From positions 1 through 64,000 of the forward strand of contig NZ_JAFFZW010000010.1 of the NCBI RefSeq assembly GCF_017826695.1: a DNA stretch of 64,000 nt. The letters are read 5' to 3'. Shown here one piece after another: positions 43,177-52,510 of the stretch. Source of the DNA: Pseudomonas alliivorans. Its GTDB lineage: Bacteria; Pseudomonadota; Gammaproteobacteria; Pseudomonadales; Pseudomonadaceae. Position numbers and translations under genes: made by a program. Numbering within the stretch: the first letter of the stretch is position 1; each line of letters opens with the position of its first letter. Under the pieces are notes generated by a model that made no database searches, had not been told where the DNA came from, and saw only the letters and a program-made list of their open reading frames with translations.

Positions 43177-44127
43177 CTAACTGAATTGCTCACGGTATTG
43201 GCTGGGCGTCAGACCCAGCTTTTCACCGAACAGAAAGCGCATGTGCCGCACGCTGCCAAAGCCGCTCCGGTAAGCCACTGTCTTGAGCGGCAGGTCACTG
43301 ATCTCCAGCAGGCTTCTGGCGCGATCGATACGTGCGTTCTGCAGAAACTCCATGGGCGTCATCTGCACTTCGCGGGAAAACAGCCGGGCGAAATGCCGGG
43401 CGCTCATGTTGGCCATACTGGCCATGCGCTCGACGCTGAACGATTCGTCCAGATGCTCCAGCACGTAATTCTGCACCCGTGTAACGGCGGTTTCGTTAGG
43501 CGCGACAGCCGCCATCAACGGACTGAACTGTGCCTGGCCACCCTGACGCTTCATCAGTACCAGCAATACCTTGGCGACGTCCTGCGCGACTTTCTTGCCG
43601 TGATCCTGAGCAACGATTGCCAGCGCCAGGTCGATACCGGCCGTTACCCCGCCGGAGGTCAGCAGGTTGCGGTCATTGATGTAGATCTGATCGGTCTCGA
43701 CGATGGCCTTGGGAAAGCGCTTGATCAGACGTTCGGTGTAATGCCAGTGGGTGGTGACTCGGTGACCATCCAGCAGACCCGCCTCGCCGAGAATGAACGC
43801 GCCGGTGCAGATCGAGCCGATACATCCCGCCTGCGCCCTGGCGCTCAATAGCCAGTCCACCAGCGACTGATGTTTATCGTCATAGGCTCCCGGCCCGCCG
43901 GGCACCAACAGCAAATCGTGGCTGCCAGCGACTTGCTCCAGATGAGCATCGGCCATCACCCGCACACCATTGGATGCCCGGATGGCACCGTGTTGCGTAC
44001 CGACGGTGCTTATCTGGTAGTGCTTTTCCAGCGCCAGGTAGCGGTTGGCGATGGAAAAGACTTCCATGGGGCCTGCCATGTCGAGCAGAAGAAACTCCGG
44101 GAACAGGACCATTGCTACGGTTTTCAT
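43177..44127 (-). CDS. GlxA-type AraC-family regulator with DJ-1/PfpI domain
   Basis: A 316-residue regulator. The N-terminal class I amidotransferase-like (DJ-1/PfpI) domain (about 1-190) shows KTVAMVLFPEFLLLDMAGPMEVFSIA, DLLLVPGGPGAYD and the nucleophile-elbow-like GSICTGAFILGEAGLLDGHRVTTHW. The AraC HTH domain (about 215-316) has FSVERMASMANMSARHFARLFSREVQMTPMEFLQNARIDRAR and LKTVAYRSGFGSVRHMRFLFGEKLGLTPSQYRE. It is divergent from the pirin gene. The ATG at 44127 matches the family start; the ribosome-binding site is weak. Confidence 0.87.
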   Translation of the reverse strand: MKTVAMVLFPEFLLLDMAGPMEVFSIANRYLALEKHYQISTVGTQHGAIRASNGVRVMADAHLEQVAGSHDLLLVPGGPGAYDDKHQSLVDWLLSARAQAGCIGSICTGAFILGEAGLLDGHRVTTHWHYTERLIKRFPKAIVETDQIYINDRNLLTSGGVTAGIDLALAIVAQDHGKKVAQDVAKVLLVLMKRQGGQAQFSPLMAAVAPNETAVTRVQNYVLEHLDESFSVERMASMANMSARHFARLFSREVQMTPMEFLQNARIDRARSLLEISDLPLKTVAYRSGFGSVRHMRFLFGEKLGLTPSQYREQFS

Positions 44128-44464
44128 GAATGAGGCGTCACTTGAAAAAAGTAAAGGTCGGGGGCGCATTATGGCGAAGATCGCAGGCGATGGGGATTAT
44201 GTGCCTGGATCAGACCCGATTCGGACAGGCAGTTCCATCCGAAACGGTATATGCCTCTTGAAAAACACTCGTTTGGCAAAGACGAGACGGTGAAACAGCG
44301 CTATGACAGATGAGAGCAAAGTGCTCGACTGACTAACTGTCAACTTAGGTGAGACAGTCATTCGTATTTCAGCTACTTATTGCACCCGCAGATAACCAGT
44401 AACCTTCATCTCACTTGGTCGATGTCTGAATCTGCAGCGTCGACATCTGGATGGAGAAACTATC
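44128..44464. promoter_or_regulatory. Divergent intergenic region, GlxA-type regulator / pirin
   Basis: A 337-base gap between two divergent starts. It contains GACTAACTGTCAACTTAGGTGAGACAGTC around 44330-44358, in which GACTAACTGTC and GAGACAGTC give partial dyad symmetry. No small gene is convincing. It should hold both promoters. Confidence 0.4.
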
Positions 44465-45187
44465 ATGCTGACTCTTCGCAAAGCTTCCGATCGTGGCGCA
44501 GCCGATCACGGCTGGCTGAAATCCTTTCACACCTTCTCGTTCGCCAACTATCGCAACCCGAACGAACAGGGCTTCTCCGACCTGCTGGTGATCAACGACG
44601 ATCGCGTGACCGCGGGCAAAGGCTTCGGACAGCACCCGCACCGCGACATGGAGATTTTCTCCTACGTGCTTGAAGGTGCGCTGGAACACAAGGACACCCT
44701 CGGGACGGGCTCGGTGATTCGTCCCGGTGACGTGCAACTGATGAGTGCCGGCAGCGGCGTGGCGCACAGTGAGTTCAACCACTCGCAAACCGAGGGCGTG
44801 CACTTTCTGCAGATCTGGATCGTACCGAATGTCAGCGGTGCCACTCCAAAGTATCAGCAAGAGCATTTCAGCCCCCAACAGAAACGCGGCCGCCTGCAGT
44901 TGATCATTTCGCCCGACGGCGAGAACGGAGCGCTGAATGTGCGTCAGGATGCTCGCGTGTATGCGGGTCTGTTCGACGGTAGCGAAACCGCCACGCTTGA
45001 ACTGGCCGCCAATCGCTACGCCTATGTGCACGTTGCACGCGGCAGCGTGGTACTCAATGGTCAGGCGCTGGGTGAAGGCGATGGTGTACGTCTGCGTGAC
45101 GAGCAGGTCATTACCCTGACTCAAGGGGTGGATGCCGAGGTGCTGGTGTTCGACCTGCGGCCCAATGAACTGCCGCAGATGCCGTGA
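44465..45187 (+). CDS. yhhW: Pirin-family protein (YhhW-like quercetinase)
   Basis: A 240-residue bicupin. The metal-binding pattern FGQHPHRDMEIFSYVLEGALEHKDTLG (H57, H59) with SAGSGVAHSEFNHS supplies the usual three His and one Glu. The opening MLTLRKASDRGAADHGWLKSFHTFSFANY matches E. coli YhhW, which has quercetin 2,3-dioxygenase activity in vitro. The physiological role is unclear. GGAGAAACTATC precedes the ATG. A hairpin terminator follows at 45217. Confidence 0.88.
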   Translation: MLTLRKASDRGAADHGWLKSFHTFSFANYRNPNEQGFSDLLVINDDRVTAGKGFGQHPHRDMEIFSYVLEGALEHKDTLGTGSVIRPGDVQLMSAGSGVAHSEFNHSQTEGVHFLQIWIVPNVSGATPKYQQEHFSPQQKRGRLQLIISPDGENGALNVRQDARVYAGLFDGSETATLELAANRYAYVHVARGSVVLNGQALGEGDGVRLRDEQVITLTQGVDAEVLVFDLRPNELPQMP

Positions 45188-45216
45188 TGGTTGAAAGCCT
45201 TTCATCGAAACATGCA

Positions 45217-45244
45217 GAACGCCGCCTCATTGGACGGCGTTTCT
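45217..45244 (+). terminator. Terminator after the pirin gene
   Basis: AACGCCG pairs with CGGCGTT around a ten-base loop that can pair further (CC with GG), followed by TTCTGTAT. It lies 30 bases past the pirin stop. Confidence 0.65.
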
Positions 45245-45400
45245 GTATACGCCATACTTCAGGCGCACAGCGCTAGGGCACACTTTTTACTTTGTTTCAC
45301 TTGAACGCCTTCTTTGCCTGATTCACGCTCCGCCCAAAGCGTGTTGGCGTTCCGCCCCGTATCACTGTCGATTTTTAACTATCAGCCGGAAGGACTGACC

Positions 45401-45826
45401 ATGCCCCACGACCATCAACAGGATTGCGTGCTGTTGAAACCTGCTGCGACCTATCAGGGCAAACAGGGCCTTGATTATAAGGTCGGGATATCGGCCGAAA
45501 GCGCAGGTGCCCGGCATATTCACATGCAACTGCTGACCATCCCGCCTGGTGGCAAAGGCAAGGCGCACAAACACCAGGAGCACGAAACCGCCATCTATGC
45601 ATTGAAAGGCGGAACAGGTTGCTGGTACGGCGAAGCGCTCGAGAAACATGCGACCGTGGAGGAAGGCGACTTTTTCTACATTCCCGCAGGCATGCCGCAC
45701 GTGCCGTACAACCTGAGCAACGAGCATGAAGCCACCGCCCTCATCGCTCGCACCGACCCCAACGAACAGGAAAGCGTGACACTGATGCCGGAACTGGATG
45801 CATTGCTGGCTGAACGACTGGCTTGA
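45401..45826 (+). CDS. Single-domain cupin protein
   Basis: A 141-residue cupin with motif 1 PGGKGKAHKHQEHETAIYALKGGTGCWYGE (His, His, Glu) and motif 2 GDFFYIPAGMPHVPYN (His). It is metal-binding by pattern; substrate unknown. The ATG at 45401 has GGAAGGACTGACC before it; the longer open frame is dismissed. A strong terminator follows. Confidence 0.85.
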   Translation: MPHDHQQDCVLLKPAATYQGKQGLDYKVGISAESAGARHIHMQLLTIPPGGKGKAHKHQEHETAIYALKGGTGCWYGEALEKHATVEEGDFFYIPAGMPHVPYNLSNEHEATALIARTDPNEQESVTLMPELDALLAERLA

Positions 45827-45850
45827 AAGCCGGGCTTAAAACGCGCATGC

Positions 45851-45880
45851 AAAAACGCCGCTCTGTTGAGCGGCGTTTTT
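45851..45880 (+). terminator. Strong Rho-independent terminator after the cupin gene
   Basis: A perfect 13-bp stem, AAAAACGCCGCTC with GAGCGGCGTTTTT, and a TGTT loop. The A/T base of the stem supplies U-tracts in both directions, so it also separates the leftward tRNA genes from the rightward cupin gene. Confidence 0.93.
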
Positions 45881-45887
45881 GTGAATT

Positions 45888-45963
<76 letters not shown>

Positions 45964-45966
45964 AAA

Positions 45967-46042
45967 TGGCGTCCCCTAGGGGACTCGAACCCCTGTTACC
46001 GCCGTGAAAGGGCGGTGTCCTAGGCCACTAGACGAAGGGGAC
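45967..46042 (-). tRNA. tRNA-Glu (TTC), copy 2
   Basis: A 76-nt tRNA with acceptor GTCCCCT/AGGGGAC, anticodon TTC in CTTTCAC, and an encoded CCA end. Identical to the tRNA at 46220-46295. Three bases separate it from tRNA-Gly. Confidence 0.96.
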
Positions 46043-46141
46043 ACTGCCTGAAACATCATGGTGTATGTTCCAGTTCCAGACCTCATCCGAAGACGGTTCT
46101 GGTTTCACTCAACCCTGCCGTGAAGCAAGGCTGCTTAAAAA

Positions 46142-46217
<76 letters not shown>

Positions 46218-46219
46218 AA

Positions 46220-46295
46220 TGGCGTCCCCTAGGGGACTCGAACCCCTGTTACCGCCGTGAAAGGGCGGTGTCCTAGGCCACTAGACGAAGGGGAC
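46220..46295 (-). tRNA. tRNA-Glu (TTC), copy 1
   Basis: A 76-nt tRNA with anticodon TTC and an encoded CCA end. It is first in the leftward Glu-Gly-Glu-Gly array. The promoter should lie in 46296-46400, near the sequence TTGCGCTTCGCTG. Confidence 0.96.
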
Positions 46296-46568
46296 ACACG
46301 TACAACATTCACTACTTATTGCGCTTCGCTGTGTGCTTTACGCTGTAAGTGGCGCGCATTCTATGGATGGTTTGAAGGGTCGTCAACCCCATTCTGAAAA
46401 TTTATTGAAATCAACGACTTCGCCCCCGTTCAGGGCACCGACCGACGGTTTGCGATTACGTACCTATAATAGAAGCGATATGACAAAGTCCGACGGGCAC
46501 ATCTATGCGCAGTAGTGCTTAGCCACTACACTCCCTGCAAAATTACTTGAACAATTGAGGTTTGCGCA

Positions 46569-47339
46569 GTGACTCCACTCATGATCACGCTGATGGTAAT
46601 AGCCGGTATCGCTGTGCTGATCGCGATCGGCTATTTGAACCATGTCGCTGAAAACAGCAAACTGGACAAGGCACGCACCAAGGTCGAGCTGAACGACCGT
46701 TTGCGTCGGTGCGGCGAAATCACCGAAGTGTTTCCGGGCCAACTGATGTCTCCGGCACTCAAACTGCTGCTGACCCGCCTGGAGCTGAATGTCGTGCAGC
46801 GCATGCTGGCACTGGAAAAAGGCAACGCCCAACTCAAAAGCCGCGTTGCCGAACTTGAAGAGCAAGTGGCCAAGGGCGACCGCATCGAAGTGACCAACCC
46901 TGTCACACCGATCCAGACCGAAGCCAAGGCCAAGGACGTGCGCTTCCTGCTTGAAGCGTTGCATGGTCAGGTGACACGCGCTGCCCACGATGGCTTCCTG
47001 CAGACCAGCGAAGCCAAGCACTGGATTCGCGAAATTCGCACGATTCTGGTCAACCTGCATATCGAGTTCTTCAACAACCTCGGTCAGATGGCACTTTCCC
47101 AGGATCAGCCAGGTCAAGCGCGTTTGGCATTCGAACGTGGCGTGCAATACCTGCGCAACCAGCCGGACCCGGTCACTTATCAACAGCAATTGCTGGCGAT
47201 GGAAAAGCAACTGGCCCGCGCCAATTCCATGGTCCTGACCAATACCGCCCCGACTGCCGATGACGACAACGCGCTGACTGAAGGCCTCAAGGCTGACGAA
47301 ACCGAATCGGAATGGAAGAAGAAAGTCATCTACGATTGA
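46569..47339 (+). CDS. Membrane-anchored coiled-coil protein of unknown function
   Basis: A 256-residue protein. An N-terminal transmembrane helix (about 3-24; LMITLMVIAGIAVLIAIGYL) is followed by a mainly helical body with coiled-coil character (LALEKGNAQLKSRVAELEEQV) and a TPR-like segment (LGQMALSQDQPGQARLAFERGVQYLRNQP), then an acidic end (ETESEWKKKVIYD). I do not recognise a characterised family. The GTG at 46569 has TTGAGG upstream. It faces msrC across a REP-like element. Confidence 0.75.
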   Translation: MTPLMITLMVIAGIAVLIAIGYLNHVAENSKLDKARTKVELNDRLRRCGEITEVFPGQLMSPALKLLLTRLELNVVQRMLALEKGNAQLKSRVAELEEQVAKGDRIEVTNPVTPIQTEAKAKDVRFLLEALHGQVTRAAHDGFLQTSEAKHWIREIRTILVNLHIEFFNNLGQMALSQDQPGQARLAFERGVQYLRNQPDPVTYQQQLLAMEKQLARANSMVLTNTAPTADDDNALTEGLKADETESEWKKKVIYD

Positions 47340-47392
47340 TGACTTGCCGCCTCTGCCCCCCGACACAACCAGATGCACCTGCAACATCTGAC

Positions 47393-47456
47393 TGTGGAAA
47401 GCGGCTTGCCGGCGATGGCGTCCTGTCAGTCGCTGACAGGTCGCCCGGAAAGCCGC
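47393..47456 (+). repeat. REP-like palindromic element (copy 2)
   Basis: Outer arms GCGGCTTGCCGGCGA and TCGCCCGGAAAGCCGC flank the inner hairpin CCTGTCAG-tcg-CTGACAGG. The core GCTTGCCGGCGATGGCGTCC also occurs at 34378. It lies between two convergent genes, where it may also stop transcription or protect 3' ends. Confidence 0.78.
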
Positions 47457-47490
47457 CTCCCCCCGTTTATAAGCGTCTGCCGCAACCCAC

Positions 47491-47973
47491 TTAGCAGTCG
47501 GTCGCAGCCAGAAAGATCGCCGCCAGACGTTCGATACCCGCCTGATCCACCTCACTGAAACGCCCCACGCTCGGGCTGTCCAGGTCCAGCACACCGACCA
47601 ATATTCCGTCCTTGATCAATGGCACGACCAGTTCGCTGTTCGATGCGCTGTCGCAGGCGATGTGACCGGCAAAACTGTGCACATCCTCGACACGCTGGGT
47701 TGCCCTGCTCTGCGCCGCTGCGCCGCACACACCGCGCCCGAAAGGAATTCGCACGCAGGCAACCTGCCCCTGAAACGGCCCGAGAACCAGCTCTTCGTTG
47801 CGATTGAGGTAAAAGCCCGCCCAGTTCAGATCATCGATCTGGGTGTACAGAAAAGCGGAAAACTGCGCGGCATTGGCAATGAAGTCGCGCTCATCCGCCA
47901 GCAAGGCTTCCAGTTGCGCGGCCAGCAGGTTGTAACCGTCCAGGCCTGTGCCCGTGTCTTGCAGATTGATCAT
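47491..47973 (-). CDS. msrC: Free methionine-R-sulfoxide reductase (fRMsr, GAF domain)
   Basis: A 160-residue GAF-domain enzyme that reduces free L-methionine-R-sulfoxide. The fRMsr cysteines are all present: C73 (QVACVRIPFGRGV), C83 (GVCGAAAQ) and C107 (HIACDSASNSELVVPL). The WAGFYL motif and VLDLDSPSVGRFSEVDQAGIE also match E. coli YebR/MsrC. Its start overlaps the stop of the ATPase gene by four bases, so the two are translationally coupled. Confidence 0.92.
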   Translation of the reverse strand: MINLQDTGTGLDGYNLLAAQLEALLADERDFIANAAQFSAFLYTQIDDLNWAGFYLNRNEELVLGPFQGQVACVRIPFGRGVCGAAAQSRATQRVEDVHSFAGHIACDSASNSELVVPLIKDGILVGVLDLDSPSVGRFSEVDQAGIERLAAIFLAATDC

Positions 47974-48860
47974 GTATGTTGCTCCAGCAATTGAAGGCCC
48001 ACCCAGTAACGTGCGAACTGGTAGGCACAGCGACCATTTCGATTACCGCGTCCGGTCGCCCAGCGGACCGCGGCCTTGTCCAGATCCTCATCGCGCTTCC
48101 AGCCAAGGCCGGATTTCAAAGCCAGTTGAGTGATCCAGTGTTCGACGACATTCAGGTAATGATCCTGCGTGAAGGGATAGAACGACAGCCACAGCCCGAA
48201 ACGGTCGGACAGGGCAATCTTGTCCTCCACCGCCTCGCTCGGATGAAGCTCGCCGTCGACCTGCTGCCAGTTGGCATTGTCGCTCTCCTTTTCAGGCACG
48301 AGATGACGACGGTTGGAGGTGGCGTAAAGCAGCACGTTGTCGGGCGCCTGCTCCAGTGACCCGTCGAGGACACTCTTGAGCACCCTATAATCACCCTCGC
48401 CCGACTCGAAAGACAGATCATCGCAGAACAACACGAAGCGCTGTGGCAACTTCTGCAGTTGCTCCACGAGACGCGGCAGGTCGCCCAGGTGATCGCGTTC
48501 GATCTCGATCAGGCGCAGGCCCGACGCTGCATATTCGGCCAGCAGCGCGCGAATCAGCGATGACTTGCCCGTACCGCGCGAACCCCACAGTAGCGCATGG
48601 TTGGCCGGCAGGCCGTCAATGAACTGGCGAGTATTGCGGCCCAGTTGCTCACGCTGCAGATCGACACCGATCAAGTCGGACAGACGCATATCGAGACTGA
48701 CCTCAAGCGGCATCAGATAGCCGCTACGGCCCTCACGCACCCAGCGGGCGGCCAGCGCCTGCGTCCAGTCCACCGGTTCGCGCAGCGCGGGCAGCAAAGG
48801 CTCCAGACGTGCAAGTACCGCGTCCGCACGCTCAAGAAATGCATTCATCCGGGAATCCAC
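47970..48860 (-). CDS. DUF815 AAA-type ATPase
   Basis: A 296-residue predicted ATPase. The P-loop is LLWGSRGTGKSSLIRALLAEY, Walker B is FVLFCDDLSFESGEGDYRVLKSVLDGSLE, and the sensor region is NVLLYATSNRRHLVPE, followed by ALSDRFGLWLSFYPFTQDHYL. The family is widespread but its role is unknown. The GTG at 48860 is chosen because GGAG lies five bases before it; an ATG at 48848 is the alternative. It overlaps msrC. Confidence 0.85.
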   Translation of the reverse strand: MDSRMNAFLERADAVLARLEPLLPALREPVDWTQALAARWVREGRSGYLMPLEVSLDMRLSDLIGVDLQREQLGRNTRQFIDGLPANHALLWGSRGTGKSSLIRALLAEYAASGLRLIEIERDHLGDLPRLVEQLQKLPQRFVLFCDDLSFESGEGDYRVLKSVLDGSLEQAPDNVLLYATSNRRHLVPEKESDNANWQQVDGELHPSEAVEDKIALSDRFGLWLSFYPFTQDHYLNVVEHWITQLALKSGLGWKRDEDLDKAAVRWATGRGNRNGRCAYQFARYWVGLQLLEQHT

Positions 48861-48949
48861 GGTTTCTCCTCATATTTAACTGACTGATCATCTGCCCCGA
48901 TCAGCTATGCTTGCCCGGCACTGGGCACCTGAAGTGGCAGTTAGTATTC

Positions 48950-51313
48950 ATGGATATAAGGCTCAACAACAGGCTTTCGTTCAAGCAGGCGCGGCTGGCC
49001 GTACTGATCGGCTTTGCGCTTGGGACCTTGCTCAGCCTGTTTCAAATCGCAATCGATTATGCCAGCGAAGACGCGTCCATCGATCGCGAAATCAATTCCC
49101 TGCTGGAAATCATCCAGAACCCCGCCTCGCGCATCGCTTACAACATCGATGCCGAGCTGGCCCAGGAACTGACCCTGGGCCTGCTGCGCTCCCCCGCCGT
49201 GGTCAGCGCCAAACTGACCGACAACAACAATATGGTGCTCTCCAGCGTGGAACGCCCGATGGCAACCGGTCGCTACCGGGTTCTCAGCGACTGGATGTTC
49301 GGCGAGAGCCGCCAGTTCGAGGAAACGCTGAAACTGGACCACCTGCCGAATGAAACCATCGGCACGCTGTACCTGACGGTCGACACTTTTGCCTTTGGCA
49401 GCCATTTCATGCAGCGCGCCGAAATCACCCTGCTCAACGGCTTCGTACGCAGCCTGGCGCTGGCCGCCATTCTGACGATCCTGTTCTACGCAACGCTGAC
49501 CAAACCCTTGGTCGGCTTGATCCGCGAGCTGAGCAGCCATGATCCGCGCAGTCCACAGCGGTCGAAGATCAATTGCCCGCCGAACCATGAGCGGGATGAA
49601 ATCGGGGTACTGGTCGAAACCTTCAACCGCCAGATCGAGACCGTGACCAGCGAGTTCGCCCGACGCCGCGAAGCCGAGGATCGCCTCACTGACCACCTGA
49701 ATCAGCTGGAAAGTATCGTCTCGGCCCGTACCAACGAGTTGCGCACCAGCAATATCCGTCTGCGCCAGTCCAACGAAGAACTGCAGATCGCACGCAGCAC
49801 CGCGCTCGACATGGCCCATGCGCGCTCGGCATTCCTGGCACACATGAGCCATGAAATCCGCACGCCGCTCAACGGGCTGCTGGGCATGCTGGCACTGTCG
49901 CTGGACGGCCCGCTGAATGCCGAGCAGCGTCAGCAGCTGCTGATTGCCCATGACTCGGGCAAGGTGTTGGTGGAACTGCTCAACGATATTCTCGACATGT
50001 CCAAATTCAATGCCGGGCATCTGGAGATCGAACGCATCCCGTTCGACCTGGGTCTGCTGGTCGAGGACACCGCCAACCTGCTGTCCCAGAACGCCGCGCC
50101 CAGCGTTGAACTGACATGCCTGATCGCGCAGGACTTCCCGGCCATGGTGTCCGGTGACCCGACCAGAGTCAGGCAGATTGTCAGCAACCTGCTGTCCAAC
50201 GCGCTCAAATTCACCCGTTTCGGGCGAGTGGACGTGCGACTGAGCCACTTTTCGGACCCACAGACCCGGGAGAACCGGGTGAAAATCGAGGTACGCGACA
50301 CTGGCATCGGCATCGCCCAGGAAGCCCAGACGCGAATCTTTCAGCCGTTTACCCAGGCAGAAGCGGCGATCACCCGGCAATACGGCGGCACCGGGCTCGG
50401 ACTGTCGCTGACGCACAGCCTGTGTCAGGCCATGAACGGCACGCTGACCTTTCAGTCGCGGTCAGGCTTTGGCAGCCTGTTCTGCGCAGAGCTACCGCTG
50501 CCTGTCCACATCGAAGCCATATCCCCTGCCCCGCTCAAAGGCCGCGTGACCGTTATCAGTTCCGATGGCAGCGGCCTGGTGGAGTTGCTGGGCAGCCTGC
50601 TGCCCGCGTGGGGCGTGGATCTGGAACGGCGCAGCATCAATGACCGCGCCCACGAGCTGGAACTCGATACCCGCCCTGATCTGGTGATCACCGATTGCCC
50701 TGAATGCCTGTTCGCCATTCGCCCCGCGACGCCCGCGCCCATTTTATTGGTGACCGCTTACGGTAATTTCATGCCCGGCGAACAGGTGAGCGCCTTGGCG
50801 CCCCTGCAGCAACAGGCCCGACCACTGGCCAGAAATGCGCTCTACCACACATTGCGTCGCGTGCTGGCTCAGGAAGAGAGCAGCGTGAGGGCCAACGCAT
50901 TGCCGGAGCCAGCCGCACAACGGCCAGCACGCATCCTGCTTGTGGAGGACAATCCGGTGAATCAACTGGTGGCCAAGGGGATACTCGCCAAACTTGGCTG
51001 CGACGTGGTGGTCAGCAGTCACGGCGGCGAGGCACTGGAGGAGCTGGAGCGCGGTGATTTCGATCTGGTGCTGATGGATTGCAACATGCCGGTCATGAAC
51101 GGCTATGAGGCCAGCCGGCAGATCCGCGCCAGCGGTCGCTGGCCCAACCTGCCCATCGTCGCCCTGACCGCCAACGCCATGCCCGACGAACGCGAGCGCT
51201 GCAAGGCGGCCGGGATGAGCGACTACCTGGCCAAGCCCTTCAGACGGGCCGAGCTGGTAAACATTCTGGACCAGTGGATTCCGATCACCGAACAGGCTGA
51301 TCAGAACGTTTAA
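48950..51313 (+). CDS. sagS: SagS-like hybrid sensor histidine kinase
   Basis: A 787-residue hybrid kinase. TM1 is at about 17-37, a periplasmic sensor of about 130 residues follows (SLLEIIQNPASRIAYNIDAELAQELTLGLL), then TM2 (about 170-190), a HAMP segment and a coiled coil. The kinase has H301 in FLAHMSHEIRTPLNGLLGML, N box (LSNALKFTRFG) and GTGLGLSLTHSLCQAM. A degenerate receiver comes before the C-terminal receiver, with D710 in VLMDCNMPVMNGYEA. Length and neighbours (gpx, msrB, alaA, htpX, tpm) match P. aeruginosa SagS, a surface-attachment and biofilm regulator, as I recall. The ligand is unknown. Confidence 0.82.
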   Translation: MDIRLNNRLSFKQARLAVLIGFALGTLLSLFQIAIDYASEDASIDREINSLLEIIQNPASRIAYNIDAELAQELTLGLLRSPAVVSAKLTDNNNMVLSSVERPMATGRYRVLSDWMFGESRQFEETLKLDHLPNETIGTLYLTVDTFAFGSHFMQRAEITLLNGFVRSLALAAILTILFYATLTKPLVGLIRELSSHDPRSPQRSKINCPPNHERDEIGVLVETFNRQIETVTSEFARRREAEDRLTDHLNQLESIVSARTNELRTSNIRLRQSNEELQIARSTALDMAHARSAFLAHMSHEIRTPLNGLLGMLALSLDGPLNAEQRQQLLIAHDSGKVLVELLNDILDMSKFNAGHLEIERIPFDLGLLVEDTANLLSQNAAPSVELTCLIAQDFPAMVSGDPTRVRQIVSNLLSNALKFTRFGRVDVRLSHFSDPQTRENRVKIEVRDTGIGIAQEAQTRIFQPFTQAEAAITRQYGGTGLGLSLTHSLCQAMNGTLTFQSRSGFGSLFCAELPLPVHIEAISPAPLKGRVTVISSDGSGLVELLGSLLPAWGVDLERRSINDRAHELELDTRPDLVITDCPECLFAIRPATPAPILLVTAYGNFMPGEQVSALAPLQQQARPLARNALYHTLRRVLAQEESSVRANALPEPAAQRPARILLVEDNPVNQLVAKGILAKLGCDVVVSSHGGEALEELERGDFDLVLMDCNMPVMNGYEASRQIRASGRWPNLPIVALTANAMPDERERCKAAGMSDYLAKPFRRAELVNILDQWIPITEQADQNV

Positions 51314-51795
51314 CGCAACAGCGCTTCTATTTCCCCGGTGAGTTCTTCAGGCTTGGTCAGCGGCGCAAAACGTTTGACCAGCTTGCCGTCCTTGCCGATC
51401 AGAAACTTGGTGAAGTTCCACTTGATGCGCTCCGACCCCAGCAGCCCGGGCGCCTGTTTCTTGAGCTGCACGAACAGCGGATGCGCCTGATCGCCATTGA
51501 CGTCGATTTTCTTGAACAGCGGAAAGCTGACGCCGTAGTTGAGTTCACAGAATCCGGAAATTGCGCCTTCATCCCCCGGCTCCTGCTTGCCGAACTGATT
51601 GCAGGGAAAACCGAGCACGACCAGCCCCTCATCCTTGTAATCCTGCCAGAGCTTTTCCAGCCCTTTGTATTGCGGCGTGAAACCGCACTTGCTGGCGGTA
51701 TTGACCACCAAAACGGCCTTGCCGGCAAAATCAGCGAGGGTTTTCTGCTCACCCTTGATGGTGGTGCACGGGATGCTCAGCAGGTTTTCGCTCAT
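51310..51795 (-). CDS. gpx: Glutathione peroxidase-family thiol peroxidase (Cys type)
   Basis: A 161-residue Cys-type glutathione peroxidase: peroxidatic C37 in VVNTASKCGFTPQYKGLEKL, then LGFPCNQFGKQEPG with the resolving-type Cys, and WNFTKFLIGKDGKLVKRF. Many bacterial members use thioredoxin. Its stop overlaps the convergent hybrid kinase gene by four bases. In P. aeruginosa I recall the thiol repressor OspR next to this gene; no such gene is here. Confidence 0.92.
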   Translation of the reverse strand: MSENLLSIPCTTIKGEQKTLADFAGKAVLVVNTASKCGFTPQYKGLEKLWQDYKDEGLVVLGFPCNQFGKQEPGDEGAISGFCELNYGVSFPLFKKIDVNGDQAHPLFVQLKKQAPGLLGSERIKWNFTKFLIGKDGKLVKRFAPLTKPEELTGEIEALLR

Positions 51796-51923
51796 GACAG
51801 TGCCTCAGGCTAATAGGGATCAAGTTATGACCCATGACGTTAGCGTGCAATCGAGCGGCGCGCACTTCAATTTCCGACGCTGATAAAACGCGATAAGCGC
51901 AGCGACCGCCCGGCAGGCTCTCG

Positions 51924-52319
51924 CTATGCGCGTGGCTCCAGATCAAGGCACACCGAGTTGATGCAGTAGCGCAGGCCCGTCGGCGGAGGGCCATCCGGGA
52001 ACACATGCCCCAGATGCGCGTCACACTGGGCACAAACCACTTCGGTACGGATCATGCCGTGACTGACGTCACGCACATCCACCACTGCACTGTCTTTGAT
52101 GGGCGCGTAGAAACTGGGCCAGCCGCAACCCGAATCAAACTTGGTTGCAGAGTCGAACAGCGCCGCGTTGCAGCACACACAATGGTAGACACCGTCAGTC
52201 TTGGTATCGTTGTACTTGCCGCTGAAAGGGCGTTCGGTGGCTTTCAGACGACAGACGTTGTACTGCTCGGGGTCAAGCATCGCCCTCCACTCTTCGAGCG
52301 TCTTCTCAAACTTTTCCAC
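51924..52319 (-). CDS. msrB: Peptide methionine-R-sulfoxide reductase MsrB
   Basis: A 131-residue MsrB that reduces protein-bound methionine-R-sulfoxide. The zinc CxxC pairs are HCVCCNAALF and EVVCAQCDAHLGHVFPDGP; the catalytic Cys lies in LRYCINSVCLDL. The GTG at 52319 is supported by GGAGG in front; the 40 upstream codons are not homologous. It lies downstream of a gap shared with the divergent alaA gene, and with gpx forms a leftward oxidant-repair pair. Confidence 0.93.
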   Translation of the reverse strand: MEKFEKTLEEWRAMLDPEQYNVCRLKATERPFSGKYNDTKTDGVYHCVCCNAALFDSATKFDSGCGWPSFYAPIKDSAVVDVRDVSHGMIRTEVVCAQCDAHLGHVFPDGPPPTGLRYCINSVCLDLEPRA

Positions 52320-52510
52320 GGGTACACCTCCAATTCTGAAAAAGCCTGATCTGTATCTTTTCCACAGATCAGGTGGCACGTATGATTGCGCCAGGTCAGG
52401 CGTCAGTCTGGCACCCGCGTTTGTCGCACACAAACCCATTTCATCGTGTTTCGTGCTGCGACCTTCAATTGCAAGTCAGCAACAGCTCGTCCATTTTCGG
52501 GATCATCACC

